From positions 250,501-314,500 of the forward strand of contig NZ_JAFZ01000002.1 in assembly GCF_000526395.1 (NCBI RefSeq): a stretch of DNA of 64,000 bases, in the 5' to 3' direction. The notes under the pieces were generated by a model, which was not told the DNA's origin, made no database searches, and saw only the letters and a list, made by a program, of their open reading frames with translations. Shown in pieces: positions 43,282 to 50,966 of the stretch (positions are counted from its first letter, which is position 1; each line of letters starts with the position of its first letter). The position numbers and the translations under genes are program-made. This DNA is from Aminobacterium mobile DSM 12262. Lineage in GTDB: Bacteria > Synergistota > Synergistia > Synergistales > Aminobacteriaceae.

Positions 43282-44655
43282 CTAATATGACAGCATTTTG
43301 GTAAGATCCACTATTGGTTTTTCTGTTGGGTCTCCACTCATAACCCAGTTCATAACCTTGTCTGCTTTCTCACCAGAAAAAATATTATGTGTAACTTCTT
43401 TAAATTTTTCCCGTAGATCTTCGTCAGACATGGGATTTAATGGGTCTCCCTTGGCGTAATCTACAGTGGAACTCCATATTTGACCGTCTTTATTTCTGAT
43501 TTCCACGATAGTGGTGCGCTTTTCAGGATAAGAGGCTTGAATCACAGGATCTTCCTCTATAACTATTTTTTGGGCTAAAGCTTTGATACGATCATCTTTA
43601 ATGTTTTCTTCCGTATATTCCTGAAGCCCAGCTTTCCCCCTCACTAACATGGAACCTATGCCATACTGTATGCTCAACCGAGCGTGAAGCACTGTCTGAT
43701 AGTCTGGGATATCGGAACCCTGTTTAGCATTTTGGTGGGTTCGAACCCGTATGCTCTCTATATCTTCGAGCGTAACAACATGCTCATTCTGAATATTCTG
43801 TACGGCTTCGACAGCATAATGGACGTAACGACAGGAACAATAAGGCTTGAAATAAATTTTCTGGAATTCCCACTCTTTTCCTAAATTTCGATCTACTATT
43901 TCAGGGGTAAAGGCATGAGAGAAACAATGGGCAAACCCTAAACGCCCTTCTAGAATTTCTTGAGGGCCTGTAAAGCCTTTTCGGGCCAGATATGCTGCGA
44001 AAATTCCATTCCTCGCAGCATTTCCAGGATGAAGGTGTTTTACAAAAGATCCGTCAATTTCGTATTGGTTAATGCCAGAAGCCAAACTTCCCACAATTCC
44101 CATTGCAGAAATTAACTCTTCAAGAGAGAGCCCCAACAGCTTAGAGCTTACCACTGTAGTTCCAAAGGTTCCCACAGTTCCTGTCGGATGAAAACCCTTT
44201 AAATAATGAGAAGGGTTTACGGACGTTCCTATACGTAAAGAGACCTCGTACCCTAAAGCCAGGGCTAACAGAATATTTGCAAGGCTAGCATTACATTGTT
44301 CCCCCAATGCTAAAGCAGTGGGGATCATAGAAGCCCCTGGGTGATAGGTAGCATATTTAGATCCGTCGTCAAGTTCAAGAGCATGAGCTGCAACCCCATT
44401 AGCCAAAGCTGCATAAGATGCCTCCAATTTTTGAGATGCCCCAATTACTGTGGCATTTCCTGCTGTTCCATGTTCTTTAACAAAGTCTTGAATAACTTTT
44501 GCTGAATCAGCTAAGGCCGCCCCAGCAATAATGACCCCAATCGTATCTAAGAGACATCGTTTAGCCTGGTGAATAACGGCTTCTGGAAGATCACCGTAAG
44601 AAGCCGTTATAGCAAACTTCGCAAGTTCTCTGGAAAGAGTAGTCTTACTCTCCAT
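43282..44655 (-). CDS. MmgE/PrpD family protein, paralog 2
   Basis: 457 residues from the ATG at 44655, which lies 9 bases after GGAGG and overlaps the DUF4387 stop by 11 bases; the longer in-frame start at 44718 would run through that gene. Family segments are AKRCLLDTIGVIIAGAAL, ANGVAAHALELDDGSKYATYHPGASMI (in outline), GFHPTGTVGTFGTTVVSSKLLG, and FKPYCSCRYVHYAVEAVQNI. It is more similar to paralog 3 than to paralog 1 around HPGASM/HPAVAI and GFHPTGT/GFHSTGT. The substrate is unknown. Confidence 0.92.
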   Translation of the reverse strand: MESKTTLSRELAKFAITASYGDLPEAVIHQAKRCLLDTIGVIIAGAALADSAKVIQDFVKEHGTAGNATVIGASQKLEASYAALANGVAAHALELDDGSKYATYHPGASMIPTALALGEQCNASLANILLALALGYEVSLRIGTSVNPSHYLKGFHPTGTVGTFGTTVVSSKLLGLSLEELISAMGIVGSLASGINQYEIDGSFVKHLHPGNAARNGIFAAYLARKGFTGPQEILEGRLGFAHCFSHAFTPEIVDRNLGKEWEFQKIYFKPYCSCRYVHYAVEAVQNIQNEHVVTLEDIESIRVRTHQNAKQGSDIPDYQTVLHARLSIQYGIGSMLVRGKAGLQEYTEENIKDDRIKALAQKIVIEEDPVIQASYPEKRTTIVEIRNKDGQIWSSTVDYAKGDPLNPMSDEDLREKFKEVTHNIFSGEKADKVMNWVMSGDPTEKPIVDLTKMLSY

Positions 44656-44974
44656 CCCATGGAACCTCCAAAGAGAAAAGCGGGGCGTATTGCTGACAAC
44701 CGTATACATCCGTTTCACTGGGCCCGCCGCTCGCTATAGATCTTCGTATATTGGCCTTGATCCCCATACCCGGATCAAAGAACATGAAGTCTAAAACTTT
44801 GTCTTTTGGGATATCATAAGCCTGAGCTATAGCTTCCTGAGTAATAACTCCACTTTTTTTCACTTTTTCATATACTGAACGGTCGTCAAAAATAATTTCC
44901 AGGGTAATCATGAAACTCCCGGCATTCTTGCTCCTCACCGTTCGTGCCAAATTACATATATTTTTTGTTTTCAT
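44645..44974 (-). CDS. DUF4387-family protein, AtuA partner
   Basis: 109 residues. IRSKNAGSF-like opening (CNLARTVRSKNAGSFMITLEIIF) and VYGCQQYAPLF near the end are what I recall of DUF4387, a small protein encoded next to, or fused to, AtuA-family proteins. It probably forms a complex with the AtuA-like product. Its ATG overlaps the stop of the preceding MmgE/PrpD gene (ATGA), with GGGAGG upstream. No catalytic motif was recognised. Confidence 0.8.
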   Translation of the reverse strand: MKTKNICNLARTVRSKNAGSFMITLEIIFDDRSVYEKVKKSGVITQEAIAQAYDIPKDKVLDFMFFDPGMGIKANIRRSIASGGPSETDVYGCQQYAPLFSLEVPWDGE

Positions 44975-46371
44975 GAGTGAAACCTCCCGAAGTGGTTAAC
45001 TATTTCCCCATAGGAGACTTCGTCCTGGGGCTTTTTCACACAAAGCTCCCATAGCCCATTAAAAAACTCTTGGGGATAGTAGGGACCTACCATACCGGCC
45101 AGTTTTTCCACTAAATCTTCATCTGTAACTGGATTTTCAGGTTCGCCCTTAGCTACTGGAATCCCTTTTTCAAACTGTCGACCATCATGAAGAGTAATGT
45201 TTATCCATGCTCCTCGTTCTTCTGGATAGATTCGATTCATCTCTTCATCTTCTTCTATGCGCACTTTAAGAGCTGTTTCTCTCAAAACAGGATCAGCCAA
45301 TGTTTTTGCATCATAATCTTGCAACGTTACATTTCCACGCTCAAGAGCTATAGCCACGGAGAAAGGAAGGCTAAACATGGCTTCTTCAAACGTATGAGGA
45401 ACAAAAATCTTTCCCACTTCAGCAATACCTAAAGCATAGGTTTTAACATGAATAGACTTTACGTCTTCAACGGACAACCCCAGTCTTTTCTTCCCTTCTC
45501 TAGCAAGATCTACAGCTGCGTGACAATGACGGCACGTGGGATAGAGCTTCGTATAGGTGTACATAATTTCCCATCGTTTCCCTAAAGCTCCCAGAAGAGC
45601 CTCTTCTGAAAACTCGTTGTTACACATGGCTTTTAACCACCCATGCTCGCCTTCAAAAAGAGTGCGAGGACCTTTGGCACCTCGATCTACTAAATCTGCT
45701 GCTAATACTCCGCCCAAAGCAGCTTTCCCTGGCTGAAGAGGTTTTATACCGGGATGATCGTGAAGCATTTCTTGTAAGCCAGCACTCTGTAATCCTCCAA
45801 GAGATACGGAGTAAGCAAAACGTTGGGCATCGAAATTTTTAAGGTATGCGCATGCGGCTGCTGCTCCGAGGGCGCCACATGTACCTGTAGAGTGAAACCC
45901 TCGCTTGAGATGAGAAGGATTAATAGCTCTTGCTGCTCTCAGCATCACATCGTAACCAATAATGATAGCCTCTAGAAGCTTCGTAAAGGAAGCGTTATCT
46001 CTTTCAGACATGGCGAGAACTGCAGGAATTATGGCTACTGCTGGATGGCACGTTCCCCACCTATGCCCATCATCTAGCTCTATGGAATGACCTAACACAC
46101 CCAAAGCTAAAGCTGCATGCATAGCTGGGACTTGATTCCCGTGGCAAAGGATAGTAGCTTCCCTCGCTCCACCTATATGGTGGAGATACGATGCACACTG
46201 TGACTGAAAAGTACCCGTCTGAAATCCCACGGCAACTTCAGAGAGAAAATCCACAAGTACACGCCGAGCCTTATTTATTACCTCAGGAGTCATACAATGT
46301 TTCCCTTTTTCTACATAAAACCGGCTCAGTTGGGAAAGATAGGTCTGATCCAAGGCAATATCGCCTATCAT
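44971..46371 (-). CDS. MmgE/PrpD family protein, paralog 3
   Basis: 466 residues. LALGVLGHSIELDDGHRWGTCHPAVAIIPAVLA (in outline), RGFHSTGTCGALGAAAACAYL and YTKLYPTCRHCHAAVDLAREG mark the family. Its ATG overlaps the AtuA stop by 4 bases and its stop overlaps DUF4387 by 4, so the three are translationally coupled, suggesting stoichiometric production. Function within the polycarboxylate-modifying family is unassigned. Confidence 0.92.
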   Translation of the reverse strand: MIGDIALDQTYLSQLSRFYVEKGKHCMTPEVINKARRVLVDFLSEVAVGFQTGTFQSQCASYLHHIGGAREATILCHGNQVPAMHAALALGVLGHSIELDDGHRWGTCHPAVAIIPAVLAMSERDNASFTKLLEAIIIGYDVMLRAARAINPSHLKRGFHSTGTCGALGAAAACAYLKNFDAQRFAYSVSLGGLQSAGLQEMLHDHPGIKPLQPGKAALGGVLAADLVDRGAKGPRTLFEGEHGWLKAMCNNEFSEEALLGALGKRWEIMYTYTKLYPTCRHCHAAVDLAREGKKRLGLSVEDVKSIHVKTYALGIAEVGKIFVPHTFEEAMFSLPFSVAIALERGNVTLQDYDAKTLADPVLRETALKVRIEEDEEMNRIYPEERGAWINITLHDGRQFEKGIPVAKGEPENPVTDEDLVEKLAGMVGPYYPQEFFNGLWELCVKKPQDEVSYGEIVNHFGRFHS

Positions 46372-47759
46372 TTGTTTTTTCCCACCATCTCAAAGTGATA
46401 ACGGAAAATTTTGTTATCAAGGGGATCTTCCAGAGCTAAAAGATGATCAATAGTCCAGCGATAACACTTATTTTGAGGGAAGAGAGGTTCATCGGTAAGA
46501 AGGGCTACAGAGCCACCGGAAGAATTCATCTGTCCAGGGTAACTCATGTAAAAGAAACGGAATTTAGCACACTTAGCTACTGTAGTAGCCAGTTCTAAAT
46601 CCTGAGAAATAACTTCAATAAAAACTCCCAATTCATGGGACTGGGTTTTTATCACAGGCTCATATTCTTTCATTACCGCATTACGACCAAAGACGTGGAA
46701 GAACAGCTGATAATCCTTATCTCTAGATGGGCCGATAATATGAGAAACTTTTTTTCTCGTATCTTCTATGATCATATCAATATGTTCTATAGCTCGAGGA
46801 TCGCGAATACCAACAAAGTGATACACCCTATGTCCAGCCTCTCCAGCTCCCTCTAGTTTCACCTTATAGGAGCCATCAGGAGATGGAGCAAACTTGCTTC
46901 CAGAAACCTTAGCGATTCTATCTGTCACAGTTTCATATACGCTCTCATGCATATCGAGAATTCCACCGGGTAATCCTTGTACAAAAGGATTGGTACGTTC
47001 GTACATAGAGTGAGCCGCAAGACTATGAGGGGTCGCTCTTTGTTTCGGGTGCATAGGTTCAATAGTGAAATGGTCATGATGAACGGTAGCAATAATAGAT
47101 TCTTTTACCATTTGAGGCCAACAGACTAGAGAGGCACATTCTGCTGCTTTCCCCATATGAAGGCTAATTCCCTTATGAAACCCCTTAAAAATAGGATATG
47201 CGGCCAATACAGCGTCATCACAGGCTCGTCCTGCAATAATCACATCTGCGCCCTGTTCCAAGGCATAAAGAAACTGTTCGACCCCCATACTAGCAGTCAC
47301 GTTTGTTGTTTGATCGATAACTTCTTTTGTAAGGGGAAAATCTGCTTCAAGGGGTTCTGTTTCGCCTCGTTCAACTCGTCTTAAAAGCTCTTCCTTATCA
47401 ACTTGGGAATAAATGAGAGCCATTTTGAAAGGTTTTAAGCTGTGGTCCTTCGCAATGTCACGAATAAGGTTTCCATACAAATCTACAGTCCGATCAGTTC
47501 CTGTAGTACTGCATGACCCTACAATCATTGGTACGTTTTTCTTCCTAGACTCCACAAGCATAACTTCAAGGTCATGTCTTTCCCACTCAATTGGATTATG
47601 CGGTTTATCCGCTCCTAAAAAAGTAGGTCCGGCATCAGCAGTTCCAGCATCAGCGGCAAAACAATCAATATGATGTTTCACCCCTTCGTAAAAAGATTCC
47701 TCCTCAATAATGTTGTCTCCTAAGTTACCAGTAGACACGAGAAGTGAACATTTCTCCAC
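46368..47759 (-). CDS. AtuA-family (DUF1446) protein, first gene of the operon
   Basis: 463 residues from a GTG with GGAGGG 8 bases upstream. FAADAGTADAGPTFLG and VPMIVGSCSTTGTDRTVDLY match the conserved blocks of the AtuA/acyclic-terpene-utilisation family, followed by MALIYSQVDKEELLRR and the central GADVIIAGRACDDAVLA. AtuA is needed for citronellol/geranate use in Pseudomonas, but its reaction is not established. Here no terpene genes accompany it; instead it heads a polycarboxylate operon with DUF4387. It lies 22 bases downstream of the NrpR-type operator. Confidence 0.85.
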   Translation of the reverse strand: MEKCSLLVSTGNLGDNIIEEESFYEGVKHHIDCFAADAGTADAGPTFLGADKPHNPIEWERHDLEVMLVESRKKNVPMIVGSCSTTGTDRTVDLYGNLIRDIAKDHSLKPFKMALIYSQVDKEELLRRVERGETEPLEADFPLTKEVIDQTTNVTASMGVEQFLYALEQGADVIIAGRACDDAVLAAYPIFKGFHKGISLHMGKAAECASLVCWPQMVKESIIATVHHDHFTIEPMHPKQRATPHSLAAHSMYERTNPFVQGLPGGILDMHESVYETVTDRIAKVSGSKFAPSPDGSYKVKLEGAGEAGHRVYHFVGIRDPRAIEHIDMIIEDTRKKVSHIIGPSRDKDYQLFFHVFGRNAVMKEYEPVIKTQSHELGVFIEVISQDLELATTVAKCAKFRFFYMSYPGQMNSSGGSVALLTDEPLFPQNKCYRWTIDHLLALEDPLDNKIFRYHFEMVGKNK

Positions 47760-47779
47760 AACATTCCCTCCTCTTTTTT

Positions 47780-47795
47780 CGGAAATTGATTTCCG
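47780..47795. promoter_or_regulatory. NrpR-type operator, exact GGAA-N6-TTCC
   Basis: CGGAAATTGATTTCCG: a 6-bp inverted repeat with a 4-base centre containing GGAA-N6-TTCC, the operator consensus known for methanogen NrpR. It lies at the expected transcription start of the AtuA operon, where bound repressor would block transcription. Confidence 0.7.
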
Positions 47796-47804
47796 TTTTG
47801 TTAT

Positions 47805-47833
47805 AGGTTAATATATTAATACGATTTTGTCAA
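47805..47833 (-). promoter_or_regulatory. Promoter of the AtuA-PrpD-aconitase-TRAP operon
   Basis: On the minus strand a perfect TTGACA (47833-47828) with TAACCT (47810-47805) at 17 bases; TATAAC (47805-47800) at 22 bases is an alternative -10. The weak -10 would suit a regulated promoter. Confidence 0.6.
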
Positions 47834-47860
47834 CCTAGTATTATTTGAATAAAACACCCT

Positions 47861-47896
47861 ATAAAACCTTTTAAAAACCTCTTTAAAAGGTTTTAT
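47861..47896. repeat. 36-bp palindrome with AAACCTTTTAAA arms
   Basis: Perfect 15-bp arms ATAAAACCTTTTAAA and its complement around AACCTC, between the two divergent promoters. A third copy of AAACCTTTTAAA lies at 47975-47986. It could be an operator for a second regulator or a cruciform-forming sequence. Confidence 0.65.
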
Positions 47897-47949
47897 TACG
47901 CTATAAACAAAATAAATAGAAATATTATATGCTATTTCTATTTATTTAT

Positions 47950-47965
47950 CGGACAAACGCTTCCG
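47950..47965. promoter_or_regulatory. Second NrpR-type operator, one mismatch
   Basis: CGGACAAACGCTTCCG matches CGGAA-N6-TTCCG except for C in place of A. It lies 24 bases before the -10 of the nrpR-like gene, consistent with autoregulation. Confidence 0.55.
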
Positions 47966-47974
47966 AAAATTTTT

Positions 47975-47994
47975 AAACCTTTTAAACGTATAAT
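47975..47994 (+). promoter_or_regulatory. -10 region of the nrpR-like gene with third AAACCTTTTAAA copy
   Basis: TATAAT at 47989-47994 is a perfect -10 box; no good -35 is seen. The AAACCTTTTAAA copy (47975-47986) occupies the spacer, where a bound protein could control the promoter. Confidence 0.5.
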
Positions 47995-48030
47995 TATAAA
48001 TATAAACATTTTATGGAAGGAGTTTTTTTC

Positions 48031-49047
48031 ATGATTTCCAATGAAAGGTATCCATCTACAGTAATAGAAATTCTTAGAATCCTCTATTTTTCAGAGGGAC
48101 TTCAACCATCCAGCGTTATCCGTTCTCAATTGGAAGAACGAGGATTTGAGCTCGACTCTAGAACTGTTCGCTATCATCTTTCCAATATGGAAGACGATGA
48201 ACTGATAAAACGGAAAGGAAATAGAGGCGCTTTACTTACTGAAAAGGGGACAAAGGAAGCGAAGATGCTCTTTGTTTTCGATAGGATTGGGACTCCTTCT
48301 TTCGAGACAGAAAAGCTCTCTTCTCAATATTCTTACGATAAAAAGAAAAAGAAGGGACGTATCGTAGTGAATTGTCTGCTTTTGGAACAAAATAAAGTAA
48401 AAAAAGCCTTGACAGAACTTCGAAAAGTTATAAAAAACGATGTTTTTGTTTCGCCGCTCGTTGGGCTTATTGCAGAGCCAAGGCAAATTTGGAATTGTGA
48501 TATTTCTCAAGATTATGTTGGACTCGTATGTGTCTCTTCCAGAAACTACGACATTATCCTTCAAAAAATGGGCATTTATATTGAAACGACGGCCACAGGT
48601 TTATATCGTCTTGAAAATCAATCCCCTCGTGGCTTTACCGAAATTATATCGCATACAGGAACAACCCTGAGCCCTGGGGAAATACTTATCCGCGGGAAAT
48701 ACACATCTGTAAGCCAATTGACAGAAAAAGGGAATGGTCTGGTAACCGCCGCAATTAAAACATTTCCGTCTTTTTTGTATAAAGAGCTTCAAGCTGCACT
48801 GGAAGATCTTGACCCTTCTATTTTCTCAGGCCTTCTTTACCATAGCGGACTTATCCCTCCCTCATATCGCATTAGCTCAAGGGATCGGAATAAAGGATTC
48901 ATGGTCATTTATGGCGGAGCCAACCTCTTTGCGCCTCTTATAGAGAAGGGCATTACTACCGACCTTTCCATTGCCAGCGGTTTATACGAGGCTGAAAAAT
49001 TAACTACTATAGAGACACTATTCGAATCTCTACCTAAATATATCTAA
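48031..49047 (+). CDS. NrpR-like (DUF128) transcriptional regulator
   Basis: 338 residues from the ATG at 48031, which follows GGAAGGAG by 8 bases; an ATG at 48013 lacks a site. Residues ~5-70 form a winged helix (EILRILYFSEGLQPSS, SRTVRYHLSNMEDDELIKR). The remainder is a DUF128/NrpR regulatory domain; ISHTGTTLSPGEILIRGKYT and GLVTAAIKTFPS correspond to its most conserved block. In methanogenic archaea NrpR represses nitrogen genes and is released by 2-oxoglutarate. Here one DUF128 domain is seen and the neighbours are organic-acid genes, so the effector may be a related dicarboxylate. Confidence 0.85.
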   Translation: MISNERYPSTVIEILRILYFSEGLQPSSVIRSQLEERGFELDSRTVRYHLSNMEDDELIKRKGNRGALLTEKGTKEAKMLFVFDRIGTPSFETEKLSSQYSYDKKKKKGRIVVNCLLLEQNKVKKALTELRKVIKNDVFVSPLVGLIAEPRQIWNCDISQDYVGLVCVSSRNYDIILQKMGIYIETTATGLYRLENQSPRGFTEIISHTGTTLSPGEILIRGKYTSVSQLTEKGNGLVTAAIKTFPSFLYKELQAALEDLDPSIFSGLLYHSGLIPPSYRISSRDRNKGFMVIYGGANLFAPLIEKGITTDLSIASGLYEAEKLTTIETLFESLPKYI

Positions 49048-49053
49048 CTTTTG

Positions 49054-49112
49054 ATACGCCGTCTGGCATCTGGTACCTCGTATGAAGGAGCGCACTCAAC
49101 CAGACGGCGTAT
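49054..49112. other. Long-loop stem between convergent genes
   Basis: Perfect 13-bp arms ATACGCCGTCTGG / CCAGACGGCGTAT with a 33-base loop between the nrpR-like and GNAT genes. No T tract follows on either strand, so it is not a standard terminator, though its place suggests transcript ends. Confidence 0.6.
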
Positions 49113-49115
49113 ACG

Positions 49116-49556
49116 CTACCGAGGCAATTCTATATAAAAGCTGAGGCCATGTTCCTGAAAACCCAACTTCCGGTAAAGGTCGTGAGCTTCTTCTCTCTTG
49201 ATATTGCTAGAAAGAGTTAACTTATAACATCCCTTTTCCATAGCCAATTCCATGGCTCTTTTCATAATCATAGTACCGATCCCTCTATGACGATAATCTT
49301 TATCTACCACTACATTTCCAACTACAGCAAAAGGCGATCCGCTATGTCCTAAATTCTCTGCTACTAAGAGACTAAAAACACCGACTACATACTTATGATC
49401 ATCAAGAGCAACAAAAAACTTGTAATAAGAGTACTGTTCCATTTTGTACCAAATATGTTTTGCTTCTTCAAAGGATATGTAAGATTCGGAATCCAGCTCT
49501 TTTAAAAGATCCAATATCCGGCCAAGATCCTGAGTCACCGCTTCTCGTATAACCAT
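49116..49556 (-). CDS. GNAT-family N-acetyltransferase
   Basis: 146 residues, the length of a single GNAT domain. VVGNVVVDKDYRHRGIGTMIMKRAMELAMEKGCYKLTL (in outline) contains the acetyl-CoA loop R-x-x-G-I-G. NIKREEAHDLYRKLGFQEHG is the C-terminal motif. It transfers an acetyl group to an unknown amine. It is preceded by two small hairpins and the HAD-Nudix gene on the same strand. Confidence 0.9.
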   Translation of the reverse strand: MVIREAVTQDLGRILDLLKELDSESYISFEEAKHIWYKMEQYSYYKFFVALDDHKYVVGVFSLLVAENLGHSGSPFAVVGNVVVDKDYRHRGIGTMIMKRAMELAMEKGCYKLTLSSNIKREEAHDLYRKLGFQEHGLSFYIELPR

Positions 49557-49577
49557 CTCTGCCCCTCCTCTTCCTAT

Positions 49578-49616
49578 CCTCTTTTACGTAAAGAGGTCTT
49601 TCGTACTATACGAAAG
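49578..49616. other. Two tandem small hairpins
   Basis: CCTCTTT-TACGT-AAAGAGG (49578-49596) is followed at once by CTTTCGTA-CTA-TACGAAAG (49598-49616), both perfect. They lie in the 97-base gap between the HAD-Nudix stop and the GNAT start and may be a weak terminator or processing site. Confidence 0.5.
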
Positions 49617-49653
49617 AACCACCAACGGTCCCCCGCTTTAAAACTTTTTAGTT

Positions 49654-50883
49654 TTAGCGAATAAAAGAATTTCTACTTTTTATTAAGGCATCTTTTAACC
49701 ACTGGGGGTGCATCGGCATTAAATCTGAAGGCAATTCCTGGGGGCTAAAAAAGTTTACATCTAGGGTTTCAACCCCTCTTCTTTTTATGTGCCCCCCTAT
49801 TAATTCACACTCAAAACAGATGGTTATAAAGTGAGACGTACACTTATTTGGATAGCATATAATTTGTGAGAAAGGATCTGAATAAACACCAATAAGCCGC
49901 TTTACTCGCACCCTCAGCCCTGTCTCTTCCAATATTTCTCGAACAATGGCCTGGTCCACCCTTTCTGCGGGTTCTACATGTCCTGAAGGAATGCCCCATA
50001 GTTCATTATCAGCTCTTCTCATTAAAAGAACTCGTCCTTGATCATCAAAAACTATGCCTGCTACTCCTGGTTCCACTTTTTCTGGCCAAGGAAAAGAAGG
50101 TAAAGACCACTTTTTTATAAGCACCTGAGGGTTAAAAAGATCTATAAGAGAGTGAATACGAGCATCAGCATTTCTAAAGTCTTTTTCAAAGGGGAAAGGC
50201 ATGTGATCCCCCATAAGAATAGCAGAAATTCCAGCTTGATGAGCCCCTAAAATGTCTACTTCAGGGCTATCTCCTATCATCACAACTCGATCAGAAGATA
50301 CCGTCTGCATCGCTTCGTAAAACATAGGCGGATAAGGTTTACCAATGACAACAGGATTTTGTCCACAAGCGACTCGTAATGCTTCTACCACAGCTCCTAC
50401 AGCCGCAAGAGGACCATACGCAGAGGGAAATGTTTTATCTACATTAGTAGCCACAAAAAGAGCGCCGTTACGAATAGCAAGAGCTGCCCTCCTTAATTCC
50501 CTCAACGTAATAGCGTCTCCCCAACCAGTCACAACTGCGTCACAAGGTAATTGATCCACTATGCTTATTCCTGCCTGTTCTATCTCCTTTTTTAAAGGCT
50601 CATCGCCTAATACCCATACTTTAGAAACTCCCTTCTTTGCTAAAAAACGTGCAGTAGCCCAACCAGAAGTCACTATTTCTCTCTCATCAGCCTCAATACC
50701 CATTCTGTTCAAACGTTGAGCGATAAAGTTTCTCCCCGTGGGATTGTTCGTCAGGAATCGAACAGACTTGCCTATTTTTCTTAACCTATCTAGGGCTTCT
50801 ATGGCACCATATGTCGGTTCTCTACTAATATAAACGACTCCGTCAAGATCCAAAAAGAATACGTCAAACAATTCAGCAATCAT
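49654..50883 (-). CDS. HAD-IIA phosphatase fused to a Nudix hydrolase
   Basis: 409 residues. Residues 1-~255 form a NagD-like HAD-IIA phosphatase: FFLDLDGVVYISREP (nucleophile Asp), FLTNNPTGR, and VVMIGDSPEVDILGAHQAGI. Residues ~270-409 form a Nudix domain with the box GHVEPAERVDQAIVREILEETGLRV (G-x5-E-x7-REUxEExGU pattern). One half would remove phosphate from a small phospho-compound, the other would split a nucleoside diphosphate derivative, so the fusion could process one substrate in two steps. The substrate is unknown. Confidence 0.9.
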   Translation of the reverse strand: MIAELFDVFFLDLDGVVYISREPTYGAIEALDRLRKIGKSVRFLTNNPTGRNFIAQRLNRMGIEADEREIVTSGWATARFLAKKGVSKVWVLGDEPLKKEIEQAGISIVDQLPCDAVVTGWGDAITLRELRRAALAIRNGALFVATNVDKTFPSAYGPLAAVGAVVEALRVACGQNPVVIGKPYPPMFYEAMQTVSSDRVVMIGDSPEVDILGAHQAGISAILMGDHMPFPFEKDFRNADARIHSLIDLFNPQVLIKKWSLPSFPWPEKVEPGVAGIVFDDQGRVLLMRRADNELWGIPSGHVEPAERVDQAIVREILEETGLRVRVKRLIGVYSDPFSQIICYPNKCTSHFITICFECELIGGHIKRRGVETLDVNFFSPQELPSDLMPMHPQWLKDALIKSRNSFIR

Positions 50884-50966
50884 ATTTCATCCTCCCAATA
50901 TATGCCTTACATTGCGCGTTATCATCTTTATTGTATGTCTCTTCTCACCTCATAAAGATCGTTTCT

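Noticed and set aside
46368-47759. Terpene (citronellol/geranate) degradation by AtuA
   Set aside because: None of the other atu genes (carboxylase, dehydrogenases) is nearby, and the neighbours act on polycarboxylates.
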